The notes under the pieces: generated by a model
Told to the model about the DNA's origin: nothing
The model's input: only the letters and a program-made list of their open reading frames with translations
Databases searched by the model: none
Assembly: GCA_012729435.1 (NCBI GenBank)
Contig: JAAYDD010000064.1
Coordinates: 1 to 43,325 of the forward strand
Direction: 5' to 3'
Origin: Desulfobulbus sp.
GTDB taxonomy: Bacteria; Desulfobacterota; Desulfobulbia; Desulfobulbales; Desulfobulbaceae
DNA length: 43,325 nt
Translations under genes and position numbers: made by a program
Shown: piece by piece, positions 1 to 8,496 of the stretch
Layout of the letters: every line of letters starts with the position of its first letter
Position numbering within the stretch: position 1 is the first letter of the stretch

Positions 1-742
1 CAATGAGGAAAAAGATATTGGATGTGCCGACCTCTTCAATGTACCGCCGTTCCACGGCATCGAGCCACAGAACCTGGGTAAAACCTTTTGCCTGGGCTTC
101 GGACTGCGCCCTCAGGCTTGCCGCATAATTGCCGGATGTCTTGGCATGACCGACACCTCCGGGCACAGCCCGCACATACTCACTTTCGACATAGATCGTA
201 GTTGGCGCAAAGCCTCCGCTGTAGTAGGCGCCGACCGGACAGCAGATGATAAAAAACAGGTAGCTCTCCGAAGCACGGAGGCCGAGGGCGGGCTCGGTGG
301 CAATCATGGTCGGTCTGATATACAGCGTCGCTCCCGGCGCCCGCGGCACCCAGTCCTGATCAAGGTAGACAAGGGCGCGTAAAGCCTGGAGGACACGGTC
401 AACAGGAAAGCGGGGCATGCACATCCTCAGGGCCGACTCGTTCATGCGGACAAAATTATCCATGGGCCGGAACAGAAAGATCTGATTATCCGCACCGCGA
501 TAGGCCTTCATGCCTTCAAAAATTGCCTGCCCGTAGTGAAAAACCATGGCAGCCGGATCCATCTCAAACGCCTGATACGGCTCGATGACGGCATCATGCC
601 ATCCTTCCTGCCGGTTCCAGCGCATGGTAAACATATGATCTGTAAAAAACTGACCGAATCCCAGATTTGACTGATCTGGCTTTGGTTTGAGCTGATCAGC
701 TGATGCCTTGTGCAGCGTAACTTCCAAATCGTTCCTGAACAT
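1..742 (-). CDS. ilvE: Branched-chain amino acid aminotransferase, 3' part missing (cut by window edge)
   Basis: PLP-dependent aminotransferase that interconverts Leu/Ile/Val with their 2-oxo acids in the cytoplasm. About 247 codons are present from the ATG at 742; the rest lies beyond base 1. Visible class IV (eukaryote-like, long form) signatures: GQAIFEGMKAY near residue 80, the RPMDNFVRMNESALRMCMP stretch after it, an IRPTMIA motif, and the PGGVGHAKTSGNYAAS region that contains the PLP-binding lysine, followed by QVLWLDAVERRYIEEVGTSN. A GGTGGAG-like ribosome site sits just before the ATG. The family is usually about 350 residues, so roughly 100 are missing. The family call is from motif recognition. 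Confidence 0.93.
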   Translation of the reverse strand, partial: MFRNDLEVTLHKASADQLKPKPDQSNLGFGQFFTDHMFTMRWNRQEGWHDAVIEPYQAFEMDPAAMVFHYGQAIFEGMKAYRGADNQIFLFRPMDNFVRMNESALRMCMPRFPVDRVLQALRALVYLDQDWVPRAPGATLYIRPTMIATEPALGLRASESYLFFIICCPVGAYYSGGFAPTTIYVESEYVRAVPGGVGHAKTSGNYAASLRAQSEAQAKGFTQVLWLDAVERRYIEEVGTSNIFFLI

Positions 743-1112
743 TTCTCCACCCTGAATGCTCCGGCTGCGGGCAAGGGACGGCGATCAACATAAAGATCCC
801 GCAGGCCGGAGACGGTAAACTAAATAACCGTTCTTTTTTCTTTTTTCAGCAGTCTGCGCAGGCATACCGCCTGCACGGAGACACCACTCACAGATACGGC
901 AGAATAATCGATTGACTGTTCGTAGACAAGCAGTACTCAGGGAGAGGCCCTACTTTTTCTTTGGGATACGGAAGGCGGAAACCGTGCGGACAAAAAGGAT
1001 AAAATCCGGGACCGGACAACCTTCCTGCGCAGGCCGGATTGATCCGGTCTGAAACGCCGGCAGCGGCCAGGACCCCGTCAGACGGCAGCAGCGGTTCATC
1101 AGCACATACCGG
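743..1112. other. Non-coding spacer between ilvE and nfo
   Basis: No convincing gene. It should hold the ilvE promoter, on the minus strand, which I could not place confidently. Two inverted repeats are visible: GCAGGC/GCCTGC around a 5-base loop at 858-874, and a 9-bp stem (AGGCCGGAT/ATCCGGTCT, 2-base loop) at 1031-1050. The second lies downstream of nfo on its strand and could act in 3' end formation, but it lacks a T tract. Confidence 0.4.
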
Positions 1113-1967
1113 TCAGTCGATCAGTTCCCGCAGACGGCGAAGATTTTCAATGTCTTCCGCCAGGTCGGCGCCCTTGTCAGTCTCCAGTGTCATGGGATGT
1201 TCACGGAATCGGGGGTCGTTCAGCAGACGACGGAAGCCCTCCAGGCCGATCATGCCCTCACCGATATGGGCATGCCGGTCAATCCGGCTTCCACAGGGTT
1301 TGAGTGAGTCATTGAGGTGAAAGAAGTGGAGATGATCACAACCGATGTGTGCTTCAAACTCGGCAAACGTCCGGACATAATCCTCTGCAGGAGCCAAACT
1401 GTACCCAGCGGCAAAGACATGGCAGGTATCAAAGCAGACGCCCAACCTGCTCGCAAAACGGCTTTCTCCGAGTATCCGGCCGAGCTCCTCAAAGCGGCTT
1501 CCCAGGGAGGTCCCCTGTCCGGCTGTTGTTTCCAGCAAAACTACAGGTGAAGGTGCAGACAGACGGGTCTGTTCCAGTGCACTGTCCAGATTGGTCACAA
1601 CCTGCTCCAGTCCGGCCCCAACACCGATACCGCCGTGGCTTCCGGGATGAATGACCACGTAGGGAATGCCCAGCAGCTGGCAGCGCTGGAGCTCATCAAC
1701 AAAGGCTGCAACCGCTTTCCCGGCCTTTTTCGGATCAACAGCCGCCAAGTTGATGAGATAGGATGCATGCGAGGCAACCGGCATGTTTCCGCTCTCCTGC
1801 CAGCGCTGCTGAAACCTTCTGATCTCATCGGCCTGGAGTTGCGGGCTGTTCCACCGGCGCTGATTGGCCGTAAAGATCTGCAGTGATTCACCGCCGACCT
1901 GATCAATACGATCAAAGGCCAGATGCAGGCCGCCGGCAATGGACTGATGGGCACCCAGAAGCGGCAT
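1113..1967 (-). CDS. nfo: Endonuclease IV (AP endonuclease)
   Basis: Deoxyribonuclease IV, a zinc-dependent AP endonuclease of base-excision repair that cuts 5' to abasic sites. The product is 284 residues, normal for the family. It has the AP2 TIM-barrel signatures: GAHQSIAGG at the N-terminus, HPGSHGG, LLETTAGQG, the CFDTCHVFAAGY motif, HLNDS, DRHAHIGEGMIG and a closing LETDKG. These carry the His/Glu/Asp residues that hold the trinuclear zinc centre. GAGGAGGG precedes the ATG at good spacing. It lies 28 bases after surE on the same strand, so the two are probably co-transcribed. Confidence 0.96.
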   Translation of the reverse strand: MPLLGAHQSIAGGLHLAFDRIDQVGGESLQIFTANQRRWNSPQLQADEIRRFQQRWQESGNMPVASHASYLINLAAVDPKKAGKAVAAFVDELQRCQLLGIPYVVIHPGSHGGIGVGAGLEQVVTNLDSALEQTRLSAPSPVVLLETTAGQGTSLGSRFEELGRILGESRFASRLGVCFDTCHVFAAGYSLAPAEDYVRTFAEFEAHIGCDHLHFFHLNDSLKPCGSRIDRHAHIGEGMIGLEGFRRLLNDPRFREHPMTLETDKGADLAEDIENLRRLRELID

Positions 1968-1995
1968 CAGTTTCCCTCCTCAGTTACGGACAGTG

Positions 1996-2748
1996 TCACA
2001 TCTTCCACTGCTCTTCCAGAAATTCCAGACCTTCATGGTTCGTCAGATCAAGCTGTATCGGCGTAACCGAGATATACCCGTTCCGCACCGCCTGTTCGTC
2101 GGTATCCTCACCGCCGTACCAGTGGACGGTACCGCCGCCGATCCAGTAGTGTTTTCGTCCCCACGGGTCAAAGGTTTCCTGGATGGCGTCACGATAGAGC
2201 CGGCGACCCTGTCTGGTAAAGCGGATCCCCTGAATTTCACCGGCACTCAACGGCGGGATGTTGATGTTTAACAGGGAGCTGGGCGGAAGATGCATACTGA
2301 GGGCCATGGCGGCAAGTTTCCAGGCCACAGCCGCCGTTACTTCAAAATCATAAGGGGGCTGACCGGCGAGGGAGAAGGCCAGTGACGGAATATCGTACAT
2401 GGTGCCTTCGATTGCCGCGGAAACCGTACCCGAGTAGCTGATATCATCGCCGAGATTTGCCCCTGGATTGATTCCGGAAACAAGCAGATCCGGTTTGCGT
2501 GACAGGACCTTGTTAATGGCGATCGTCACACAGTCGGTGGGTGTCCCGTCAACAGAGTACGTCTGGGCGGCAAGCTGTGTCACCCGCAACGGCCGATTCA
2601 TGGTAAGGGCGTGACTGACCGCGGAGTTATCACGGTCAGGAGCCACGATGACCGCGGTTCCCAATGAGCTGACAGCCTCGTGAAGGGCGCGAAGGCCGGG
2701 TGAATAGACCCCGTCGTCGTTTGTAACCAGGATAAGTGGCGTTTTCAT
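1996..2748 (-). CDS. surE: 5'/3'-nucleotidase SurE
   Basis: Metal-dependent nucleoside monophosphatase (survival protein E). The 250 residues show the family hallmarks in order: the metal-binding TNDDG near residue 10, APDRDNSAVSHALTM, GTPTDCV, SGINPGANLGDDISYSGTVSAAIEG, and NINIP. The N-terminal Asp-Asp and the Ser/Asn in later motifs form the metal site. The likely start is the ATG at 2748, although no strong ribosome site is visible before it. It is followed closely by nfo, so the pair looks like a small stress/repair operon reading leftward. Confidence 0.95.
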   Translation of the reverse strand: MKTPLILVTNDDGVYSPGLRALHEAVSSLGTAVIVAPDRDNSAVSHALTMNRPLRVTQLAAQTYSVDGTPTDCVTIAINKVLSRKPDLLVSGINPGANLGDDISYSGTVSAAIEGTMYDIPSLAFSLAGQPPYDFEVTAAVAWKLAAMALSMHLPPSSLLNINIPPLSAGEIQGIRFTRQGRRLYRDAIQETFDPWGRKHYWIGGGTVHWYGGEDTDEQAVRNGYISVTPIQLDLTNHEGLEFLEEQWKM

Positions 2749-3156
2749 GATAGATAAAACAGTGTTTGTCCTCTACAAAAGAGTTCCTTGTCCATTGCTC
2801 TTTGTGTTTCTGCCGGTAAAGATGTTTTGACCCCGGACTTTCCGCAGGCAGTATCTTTCCAGAAGCGGTTAACCGCCGACCGGCATATTTTCTTGACACG
2901 GCGTTGACGCCTTCAGGCGGGTGAACCCGGATACTCTTTCCCGGGTGCAATGCCGGAGTCACCCGTAAAGATCAGCAAAGATCACTGCCTGTCTTGCAAG
3001 GTCTCAACCTCTTGTTTTCACTCTGCCGGCCAGAACCCTGATCTTCAGGTTCCGGCTGCGGAGAGGATTCCGGCGGTCCCGGCCGGGTTCTGCCTGATCC
3101 TGCTCTCTGCCCCTGCAGGGCATCCAGCGTTTTTCTCAAAAAAGAAAGGCCGAATC
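2749..3156. other. Non-coding spacer between divergent surE and the HD-GYP-like gene
   Basis: This spacer separates two divergent transcription units. The short open frames in it show no protein-like composition or ribosome site. The right-hand side ends in a good sigma-70-like promoter for the plus-strand gene. Confidence 0.4.
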
Positions 3157-3185
3157 TTGAACTGCATTTTTTATCTGCCTATAAT
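3157..3185 (+). promoter_or_regulatory. Sigma-70-like promoter for the HD-GYP-like gene
   Basis: A -35 TTGAAC (3157-3162) and a perfect -10 TATAAT (3180-3185) are separated by 17 bases. Transcription would begin near 3192, giving a leader of about 80 bases to the ATG at 3273. Confidence 0.6.
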
Positions 3186-3272
3186 GATTACTGTCGACGT
3201 CAGGTATCAGACAAAACGCTTCACTCTACAGCACAATGCAGCATTTCAAAACAGCACCCCCGGACGGCCGGT

Positions 3273-4532
3273 ATGAATACTAACAAAGGCTCTCTCGTTC
3301 TGAAAGCGCTTTCCCCGGCCGCCGACACAGCCCAGCTTGTGGCCTACCTGGAAAAGAGGGCGAAGAGCATTCCACCGGATACCATCCCTTCCCTTCTGAA
3401 GCATCTGCCGATCGTTCTGAGCAGAAATGTGTCGGAGGAAACCGGTCGGACAGTTGTTCGGCATCTCGAAAACCTTGGCGCCGAGGCTTTTTTCATACCC
3501 TTTCACAGACATCGTGAGACAACAGCACACTCTTCCCGGTCTGGGGAAGCCGACAGAACAACGAACTTCCTGGAGATTGCGCAAGCCGGTACAGAAGAGA
3601 GGACTGTGACCCATCGTCCATGGAAAGAAATCCGCCGGGAGTTCTGGATCATCGTATCCATGCTGGCCATAGCATGGCTCCTCAACACCTCCATTGCCTC
3701 ACAGTATCTGCTCCTTGGTCTCTATACCCTGCCCGCCATCTTTTCCGCCTATTTTTTCGGACGTCGTCAGGCGGTATTCACGGCCCTTGCCAGTATTCTG
3801 CTCGTCATCTTGGCCTTTCATTTCAATCCGGACCGGTTCGAACCGTTCAACCCCGCAGGACTGGGCGGAGACAACCAGTGGTACCATGTCCTCTCCTGGG
3901 GATGTGTCCTGATCATCATCGCCTACACAATGGGCACCCTCTACGAACGCTACAAAAGCAAGGTCCTTGAACTTCGTCAGTTCTACCAGGGGCTCCTGAT
4001 GATCCTGCGGCATTTCATTGTGCAGGATGAAGAACGGGAAAACCACTGTTTTCGGGTTTCCATCTATGCAACGCGCATCGCCACCTTCATGGGGCTTGAC
4101 AAAGATGATGTCGAGGACATTCGTCTTGCGGCAATCCTTCATGATCTCAGTCAGTTAAAGATCAACCGCAGCATTCTCCACAAAGCCGCCTGCCTGGCAC
4201 AGAAAGAATCACTGCCCGATGAAGAGGCGCATCAGCACCTCTGCAACGGCCCCCTGGGGAGAATTCTGTCGATCCTGCTCGGGGACAGGGATATCGAAAA
4301 CACGGCGGACGGCAACCGGTCAGACGACATACCGTTAGGAGCCAGGATTCTCGCGGTGGCCGATGCCTATGACACCATGACCACCGCCTGGCCGGACAGT
4401 AACGCCATGCATCCGCAAGCCGCCAAAAACAACATCATCGCCGGCAGCGGAACCACCTATGACCCGGAGGTCGTCAAAGCCTTTACACATCTTTTCAACC
4501 GGTTTGAGATGGAACTGCCGTCCATCCTGTAG
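3273..4532 (+). CDS. Membrane protein with L7/L12-like N-terminal domain and degenerate HD-GYP domain
   Basis: 419 residues in three parts. Residues about 8-77 resemble the C-terminal domain of ribosomal protein L7/L12: a helix, a short strand, then a segment ending VSEETGRTVVRHLENLGAEAFF, parallel to the L7/L12 pattern VSKEEAEEIKKKLEEAGA. Residues about 124-220 hold several hydrophobic membrane segments. Residues about 240-415 are an HD-GYP-type domain: H258 in the EnHxxRV context, the H290-D291 pair, and LGARILAVADAYDTM with its Asp. The HHExxDGxGYP segment is missing and replaced by NTADGNRSDD, so c-di-GMP phosphodiesterase activity is doubtful. It may be a binding or signalling pseudo-enzyme. 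Its stop is only about 20 bases from that of the convergent M48 gene. Confidence 0.75.
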   Translation: MNTNKGSLVLKALSPAADTAQLVAYLEKRAKSIPPDTIPSLLKHLPIVLSRNVSEETGRTVVRHLENLGAEAFFIPFHRHRETTAHSSRSGEADRTTNFLEIAQAGTEERTVTHRPWKEIRREFWIIVSMLAIAWLLNTSIASQYLLLGLYTLPAIFSAYFFGRRQAVFTALASILLVILAFHFNPDRFEPFNPAGLGGDNQWYHVLSWGCVLIIIAYTMGTLYERYKSKVLELRQFYQGLLMILRHFIVQDEERENHCFRVSIYATRIATFMGLDKDDVEDIRLAAILHDLSQLKINRSILHKAACLAQKESLPDEEAHQHLCNGPLGRILSILLGDRDIENTADGNRSDDIPLGARILAVADAYDTMTTAWPDSNAMHPQAAKNNIIAGSGTTYDPEVVKAFTHLFNRFEMELPSIL

Positions 4533-4551
4533 CAATACCTGCAAACCGGAT

Positions 4552-6357
4552 CTACTCGTCTTCATACCGCTGCATGCGGAACCGTTCCAGCTGCCGCTGG
4601 TAATACACCCTGTTCTCCGGATCCAGACTGATCGCCCGCATCTGGGCTGAAACAGCCTGCCCGAGTAATCCGTTGGCCCAGTAGGCTGTTGCCAGGGTAT
4701 CAAGAATATATCCGTGCTCTTTTAAGCGCGCAGCGGTACGTGCAAGCGCAAGCGCCCGCTCAGGATCACGGAGAGCACGGTCCTGGGCCGTAAGGAGCAG
4801 CCATGCAAGGTTGTTGTTAATCTCGGCACTCATCGGTGTCAGCTTCAATGCCTCTTCATAGGCATGAATGGCCCGTTGTTCGAGTTTGCGGCTCTGCAAA
4901 AAATCACCCAAATATAAAAACCACAGACTGTTTTCCGGTTCCTGCCGGGCCTTCTGCAAAAGAACAGCTTCCGCATACCGTATCTCATATCCTTCAGCAA
5001 GTTTACCGGAGTCCACATGCTGCAATCCGATAACAGCCGCTGCCAGACCGATACCGTAAAAAAGCAAGGCCATACGCAGCTTGCGGGCATGCCGCCTGAC
5101 AAGATCCCGCTCAAGCTCGCTTCGTTTCAGAAAATCAATGCGTTCACCGATGCCGAAGTGGTGCCAGTTCTTCTCTTCCCTGTTGCCGCCGCTGAGCAGG
5201 GCGATTTTTTCAAAGGCACTGATCAACGGCCATCCGGTGCCCATGGCCTGAAAAACATACGCATCCGCCTGGCGTTCAAAATGACGGATAAAGTAGCCAA
5301 AGACAAACCGGAAGTAGAAAAGCATCAGGATGAGCAGCGGCACAGCCACCGCAATGCCCAGTGCGTTCTCCGGAGCAGCGGGGATGTAGGGAAGAAGCCG
5401 GTAAAAGATATCACTGGACAGGACAAGATACGGCAGGTGCTTGACCACGGCACCGGCAAACAGACTGAACCCGAGAAAAAGAGCCATGTACAGGAGAAGA
5501 TGCCGGTGTTTGACATGCCCGATTTCGTGCGCAAGAACACTGTTCAGTTCATCGGTGGTCAATGCTTCCAGAAGAGCCGGAGTAATCAGCAGGTAGCGCA
5601 ACCCGGGAACAATACCCAGAACGGCCGCGGTCAGAACCTGCCCCTCAAAAAGCGGCCACAGATAGATCTCCGGGGAGAATCCCAGTTTCGAGGAAAACGC
5701 TTTGAGCCGGTCGTGCAGCGGCCCGGCCGGTAAGGGCCGGCATCCCCAGAGCACCTTGACCAGTGGCGGAAAGGCGAGCATCAGAAAGACGAGAAAGGCC
5801 ACGAAAAAAACGACATCAGCCCAGGGCGAATGGAATATCTCCGACAGTTCCGGAAAAGGAAGCGCCTGTAGGCCGTCAAAGAGCAGGGACAACACCAGCC
5901 AGGGAAGGACAATGGGCAGGTTTGTCTTCCAGTTTGACAGGATAAAACCCACTGCTGTGTAGCGCCTCTGGAAGATCTGTCCATAATGGCGTCTGGCAGC
6001 CCGCCACATGAGAGTCATCAACAGAAAAAAGCAGGCAAGGCCTCCGATATCGACGAGCGCCGGGAGCCTGCCGCCCAAAGAAAGCGGGTTAAGATAGTAT
6101 TTAAGATCAAGAAGATAGATCCATAGGACAAAAAGAGCAACTGCCAGTATCGACAGTCTCTTTTCAGCGAGAAAGTAAGCGGAAGAGCTGACACCGATCC
6201 CGGCAAAAAAACGTTCGGCCGCCTGTGCATAGAGCCAGGCGGTTCCACCCAGCAGGACCAGGGTCCAGAAGATGGAAAAAGCCGGTTCCGCAGCCGCACT
6301 ATTGGTGGAGACCGTGAAAATAACGATGAGGAAATAGAAGAGATTATTATAGATCAT
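4552..6357 (-). CDS. M48 family membrane zinc metalloprotease with C-terminal TPR repeats
   Basis: 601 residues. Hydrophobic helices fill the first 200 residues, as in Ste24/HtpX-type proteases. The zinc motif HEIGH is at residues 277-281 (His277, Glu278, His281), and a downstream ERQADAY gives the third ligand at about Glu361. Two more hydrophobic segments (about 295-312 and 332-355) lie between them. From about 475 to 590 there are TPR-like helical repeats (for example LYLGDFLQSRKLEQRAIHAYEEALKLTP, and AYWANGLLGQAVSAQMRAISLDP), suggesting a protein-binding tail. The predicted role is turnover or processing of membrane proteins; the substrate is unknown. It is transcribed convergently with the HD-GYP-like gene. 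Confidence 0.88.
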   Translation of the reverse strand: MIYNNLFYFLIVIFTVSTNSAAAEPAFSIFWTLVLLGGTAWLYAQAAERFFAGIGVSSSAYFLAEKRLSILAVALFVLWIYLLDLKYYLNPLSLGGRLPALVDIGGLACFFLLMTLMWRAARRHYGQIFQRRYTAVGFILSNWKTNLPIVLPWLVLSLLFDGLQALPFPELSEIFHSPWADVVFFVAFLVFLMLAFPPLVKVLWGCRPLPAGPLHDRLKAFSSKLGFSPEIYLWPLFEGQVLTAAVLGIVPGLRYLLITPALLEALTTDELNSVLAHEIGHVKHRHLLLYMALFLGFSLFAGAVVKHLPYLVLSSDIFYRLLPYIPAAPENALGIAVAVPLLILMLFYFRFVFGYFIRHFERQADAYVFQAMGTGWPLISAFEKIALLSGGNREEKNWHHFGIGERIDFLKRSELERDLVRRHARKLRMALLFYGIGLAAAVIGLQHVDSGKLAEGYEIRYAEAVLLQKARQEPENSLWFLYLGDFLQSRKLEQRAIHAYEEALKLTPMSAEINNNLAWLLLTAQDRALRDPERALALARTAARLKEHGYILDTLATAYWANGLLGQAVSAQMRAISLDPENRVYYQRQLERFRMQRYEDE

Positions 6358-6524
6358 CGTGGACGCCGTTTGAAGGATACAGGTTTTCTGATTACCATAA
6401 AGGAATCAAACCGAGAAGCAATAGATGCAACTCTATGCACCGCCCGCACACCACGCCAGAAACATCGGTCTTTTTATTGTATTGGCGGCTACAATCGCTA
6501 TTTTCAAATTATCCGCAAAACCTG

Positions 6525-6552
6525 TTGACCTTTTTCCATTCGCTGGTATTAT
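6525..6552 (+). promoter_or_regulatory. Sigma-70-like promoter for the CAU tRNA
   Basis: TTGACC (6525-6530) and TATTAT (6547-6552) are separated by 16 bases. The expected start near 6559 is about 15 bases ahead of the tRNA 5' end. Confidence 0.6.
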
Positions 6553-6573
6553 GGTGAGTTTATTGTAGTACTC

Positions 6574-6650
6574 GGGCCCATAGCTCAGCTGGCTAGAGCC
6601 ACCGGCTCATAACCGGTCGGTCCCTGGTTCGAGTCCAGGTGGGCCCACCA
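6574..6650 (+). tRNA. tRNA with CAU anticodon (elongator Met or lysidine-modified Ile2)
   Basis: 77 bases including an encoded CCA. The acceptor stem GGGCCCA pairs perfectly with TGGGCCC (6640-6646). The anticodon arm ACCGG/CCGGT encloses loop CTCATAA, with CAT at 6608-6610. A standard T arm with GTTCGAG is present. It lacks the initiator hallmark of a mismatched first acceptor pair (the first pair here is G-C). CAU tRNAs of the elongator Met and Ile2 types are hard to separate by eye, so the identity is left open. Confidence 0.95.
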
Positions 6651-6783
6651 ATTTACTGAAAAACAGCGACGAAACGCTTTGAGCTTTTTTCGCTTTTCAT
6701 ACACGGTCAACACTTGAACACATTACGCAGTCTTTGGTTGTCATTGCTGACACAACAGCCGCGCATTGCAGAAAATGCCCAAG

Positions 6784-6818
6784 AAGAGGTACATCTCCAC
6801 AAAGATGTACCTCTTTTT
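6784..6818 (+). terminator. Intrinsic terminator or attenuator hairpin ahead of the Nif3 gene
   Basis: A perfect 13-bp stem, AAGAGGTACATCT (6784-6796) with AGATGTACCTCTT (6803-6815), closes a 6-base loop and runs into a T tract (6814-6818). It lies 134 bases after the tRNA and ends about 18 bases before the chosen Nif3 start. It is either the tRNA transcript's terminator or an attenuator in the Nif3 leader. Confidence 0.8.
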
Positions 6819-6835
6819 CATTACAGAGAATCGGC

Positions 6836-7639
6836 GTGCCTACGGTCAGAGATTTTTTAACAGCCCTACAGCATATTGTTCCAGAAAGTTTAGCAGAGGA
6901 TTGGGATAACGTCGGACTTCTCGTCGGAGATCCGAACCAGCGGGTCACACGTGTCCTGCTCGCCCTTGATCCCACCTGTTCGTTAATCGAACAGGCCGCC
7001 ACCGGCGGCTACGATCTGGTGATCACCCACCACCCTGTCATCTTCCGTCCTCTGAAAGCCCTCCGAACCGACACTCCATCCGGACGCTTCATTGCAACGG
7101 CGGCCTCCCATAAGATTGCTGTTCTTGCCTGCCATACCAATCTGGATTCCATTCAAGGCGGTGTCAGCGACTATCTGGCCCGGGCACTCGGTTTAAGAGA
7201 CACCAGACCTCTGATATTTTCAGGAAAGAACTGTGAGCTTGACTGCGGCATCGGACGCATCGGCCACTATGCATCGACGATATCCGCTGCAGCTTTCCTC
7301 GACAAAGTAAAGGCTGTCTGCAATCCTCCATGGACTCTTGAGGCAGGTCCCCGCCCGGATACCATAACGGTTGTCGCGCTGTGCGGCGGTTCCTGTTCCG
7401 ACCTGGCAGATACGGCCCTGAATTTAGGCGCCCATGTTTTTGTAACGGCTGAAGTCAAACATTCTGTCGCCTGCTGGGCGGCAGACGCCGGACTCTGGCT
7501 GCTTGACGCCGGCCATTTTGCAACGGAAAACCCCGCCATGTCTCTTTTCCGCGACACTCTTCTGAAGAAAGTGACAAGCCGCGGCTGGGACCTGCAGATT
7601 GACGCGGCCTCTCAAAAACCGCCGCTCCGCCTTGTATGA
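6836..7639 (+). CDS. Nif3-like dinuclear metal centre protein (YbgI/DUF34 family)
   Basis: 267 residues from a GTG start at 6836. The open frame extends farther upstream (to 6734), but that part crosses the strong terminator hairpin and is not protein-like, whereas VPTVRDFLTAL matches the usual family N-terminus. Family motifs: EDWDNVGLLVGD, ITHHPVIFRPLKAL (metal-binding histidines), ACHTNLDSIQGGVSDYLA, CGGSCSDLADTAL, and VTAEVKHSVACWAADAGLWLLDAGHFATE, with the C-terminal His/Glu ligands. The family forms a hexameric ring with a di-metal site. Members are annotated as GTP cyclohydrolase I type 2 or metal chaperones, but the role is unsettled. It is followed by the zinc-ribbon coiled-coil gene, a common Nif3 neighbour. 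Confidence 0.9.
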   Translation: MPTVRDFLTALQHIVPESLAEDWDNVGLLVGDPNQRVTRVLLALDPTCSLIEQAATGGYDLVITHHPVIFRPLKALRTDTPSGRFIATAASHKIAVLACHTNLDSIQGGVSDYLARALGLRDTRPLIFSGKNCELDCGIGRIGHYASTISAAAFLDKVKAVCNPPWTLEAGPRPDTITVVALCGGSCSDLADTALNLGAHVFVTAEVKHSVACWAADAGLWLLDAGHFATENPAMSLFRDTLLKKVTSRGWDLQIDAASQKPPLRLV

Positions 7640-7767
7640 ACAGTTCAGCACACTTTTTCAAGACACACCGATTCCTGCCCGCCGCATGTCCTGACTGTTC
7701 CAGCCGGTGGTACGCATATTCATTTTCTCTTATTCACCCAACAGACTGACAAACGAGGAGCTCATCA

Positions 7768-8496
7768 TTGAAAGAGGAAATACTCAAACTCATCAAACTT
7801 CAGGAGATCGACAGTGAAATTGCCGGGTTCGACAATGCAATAGCCAAACACCGTCTGGCCGTTACCAGACGGGAACAGGCAATCGCCGAAAAACAGGAAT
7901 CCATCACCCATTTCAAGAACAAGATCGAGTTGCTCAATAAAAAGCAGTCGGAAACCAAAATCGAACATGAAGATGCCGGCGCACGGGTGAAAGATCGTCA
8001 AAACAAGATGATGCAGGTGCAAACGAGTCGCGAGCACCAGGCCCTGCTCAAAGAGATCGAGGAAAACAAACGGATAGCCAAAGAAACTGAAGAACGTATC
8101 CTGCAGTTTATCGAACAGATCGAACATCTTGAGCAGGAAGTCGCCAATCTTGAGAACCTCTGTACCGCCGAACAGCAGCTCCTGAGCGAAGAGGCTGAAA
8201 ACGTTGATCAGGAGATCAGCCGTCTTGAAGATGCAAAACATTCGATCATCGGTCAGCGGGAGGTTGAAGCCGCCGCCCTGAAAGATGCCTATCTGAAGCG
8301 GTATAATATGCTGCTCTCCAAACGTGACGGACTGGCAGTGGTGGCGATCAATGACAACGTCTGTCAGGGTTGCCATATGGCGCTCCCTCCGCAGCAGGTC
8401 ATTGAGGTGCGCAAGGCGGAAAAATTCAATCTCTGCCCCACCTGTCAGCGTATTCTCTACTATAAAGAGGTTGAGGAAACCGAAGCCGGTGAATAA
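7768..8496 (+). CDS. Coiled-coil protein with C-terminal C4 zinc ribbon
   Basis: 242 residues from a TTG start at 7768, preceded by GAGGAG at good spacing. Residues 1 to about 180 are a long, highly charged coiled coil (Lys/Glu/Gln-rich heptads). The C-terminus carries a zinc ribbon: CQGCHMALPPQ about 15-20 residues before CPTCQRILYY. This matches the bacterial zf-RING_7/CT398-like family (related to FlgZ and similar proteins), which is usually found next to Nif3. The molecular function is not established; protein-protein or nucleic-acid tethering is possible. It overlaps the GTG start of the following RNase HI gene, so the two are co-translated. Confidence 0.85.
   Translation: MKEEILKLIKLQEIDSEIAGFDNAIAKHRLAVTRREQAIAEKQESITHFKNKIELLNKKQSETKIEHEDAGARVKDRQNKMMQVQTSREHQALLKEIEENKRIAKETEERILQFIEQIEHLEQEVANLENLCTAEQQLLSEEAENVDQEISRLEDAKHSIIGQREVEAAALKDAYLKRYNMLLSKRDGLAVVAINDNVCQGCHMALPPQQVIEVRKAEKFNLCPTCQRILYYKEVEETEAGE

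Noticed and set aside
2950-3276. 108-codon plus-strand frame before the HD-GYP-like gene
   Set aside because: Overlaps the promoter at 3157-3185 and has no ribosome site or family motif.
5017-5733. 238-codon plus-strand open frame inside the M48 gene
   Set aside because: Shadow of the M48 coding strand; no independent motif.
6734-6835. Upstream 34 codons of the Nif3 frame as coding sequence
   Set aside because: They cross a perfect terminator hairpin and do not match the family. The GTG at 6836 gives the expected N-terminus.
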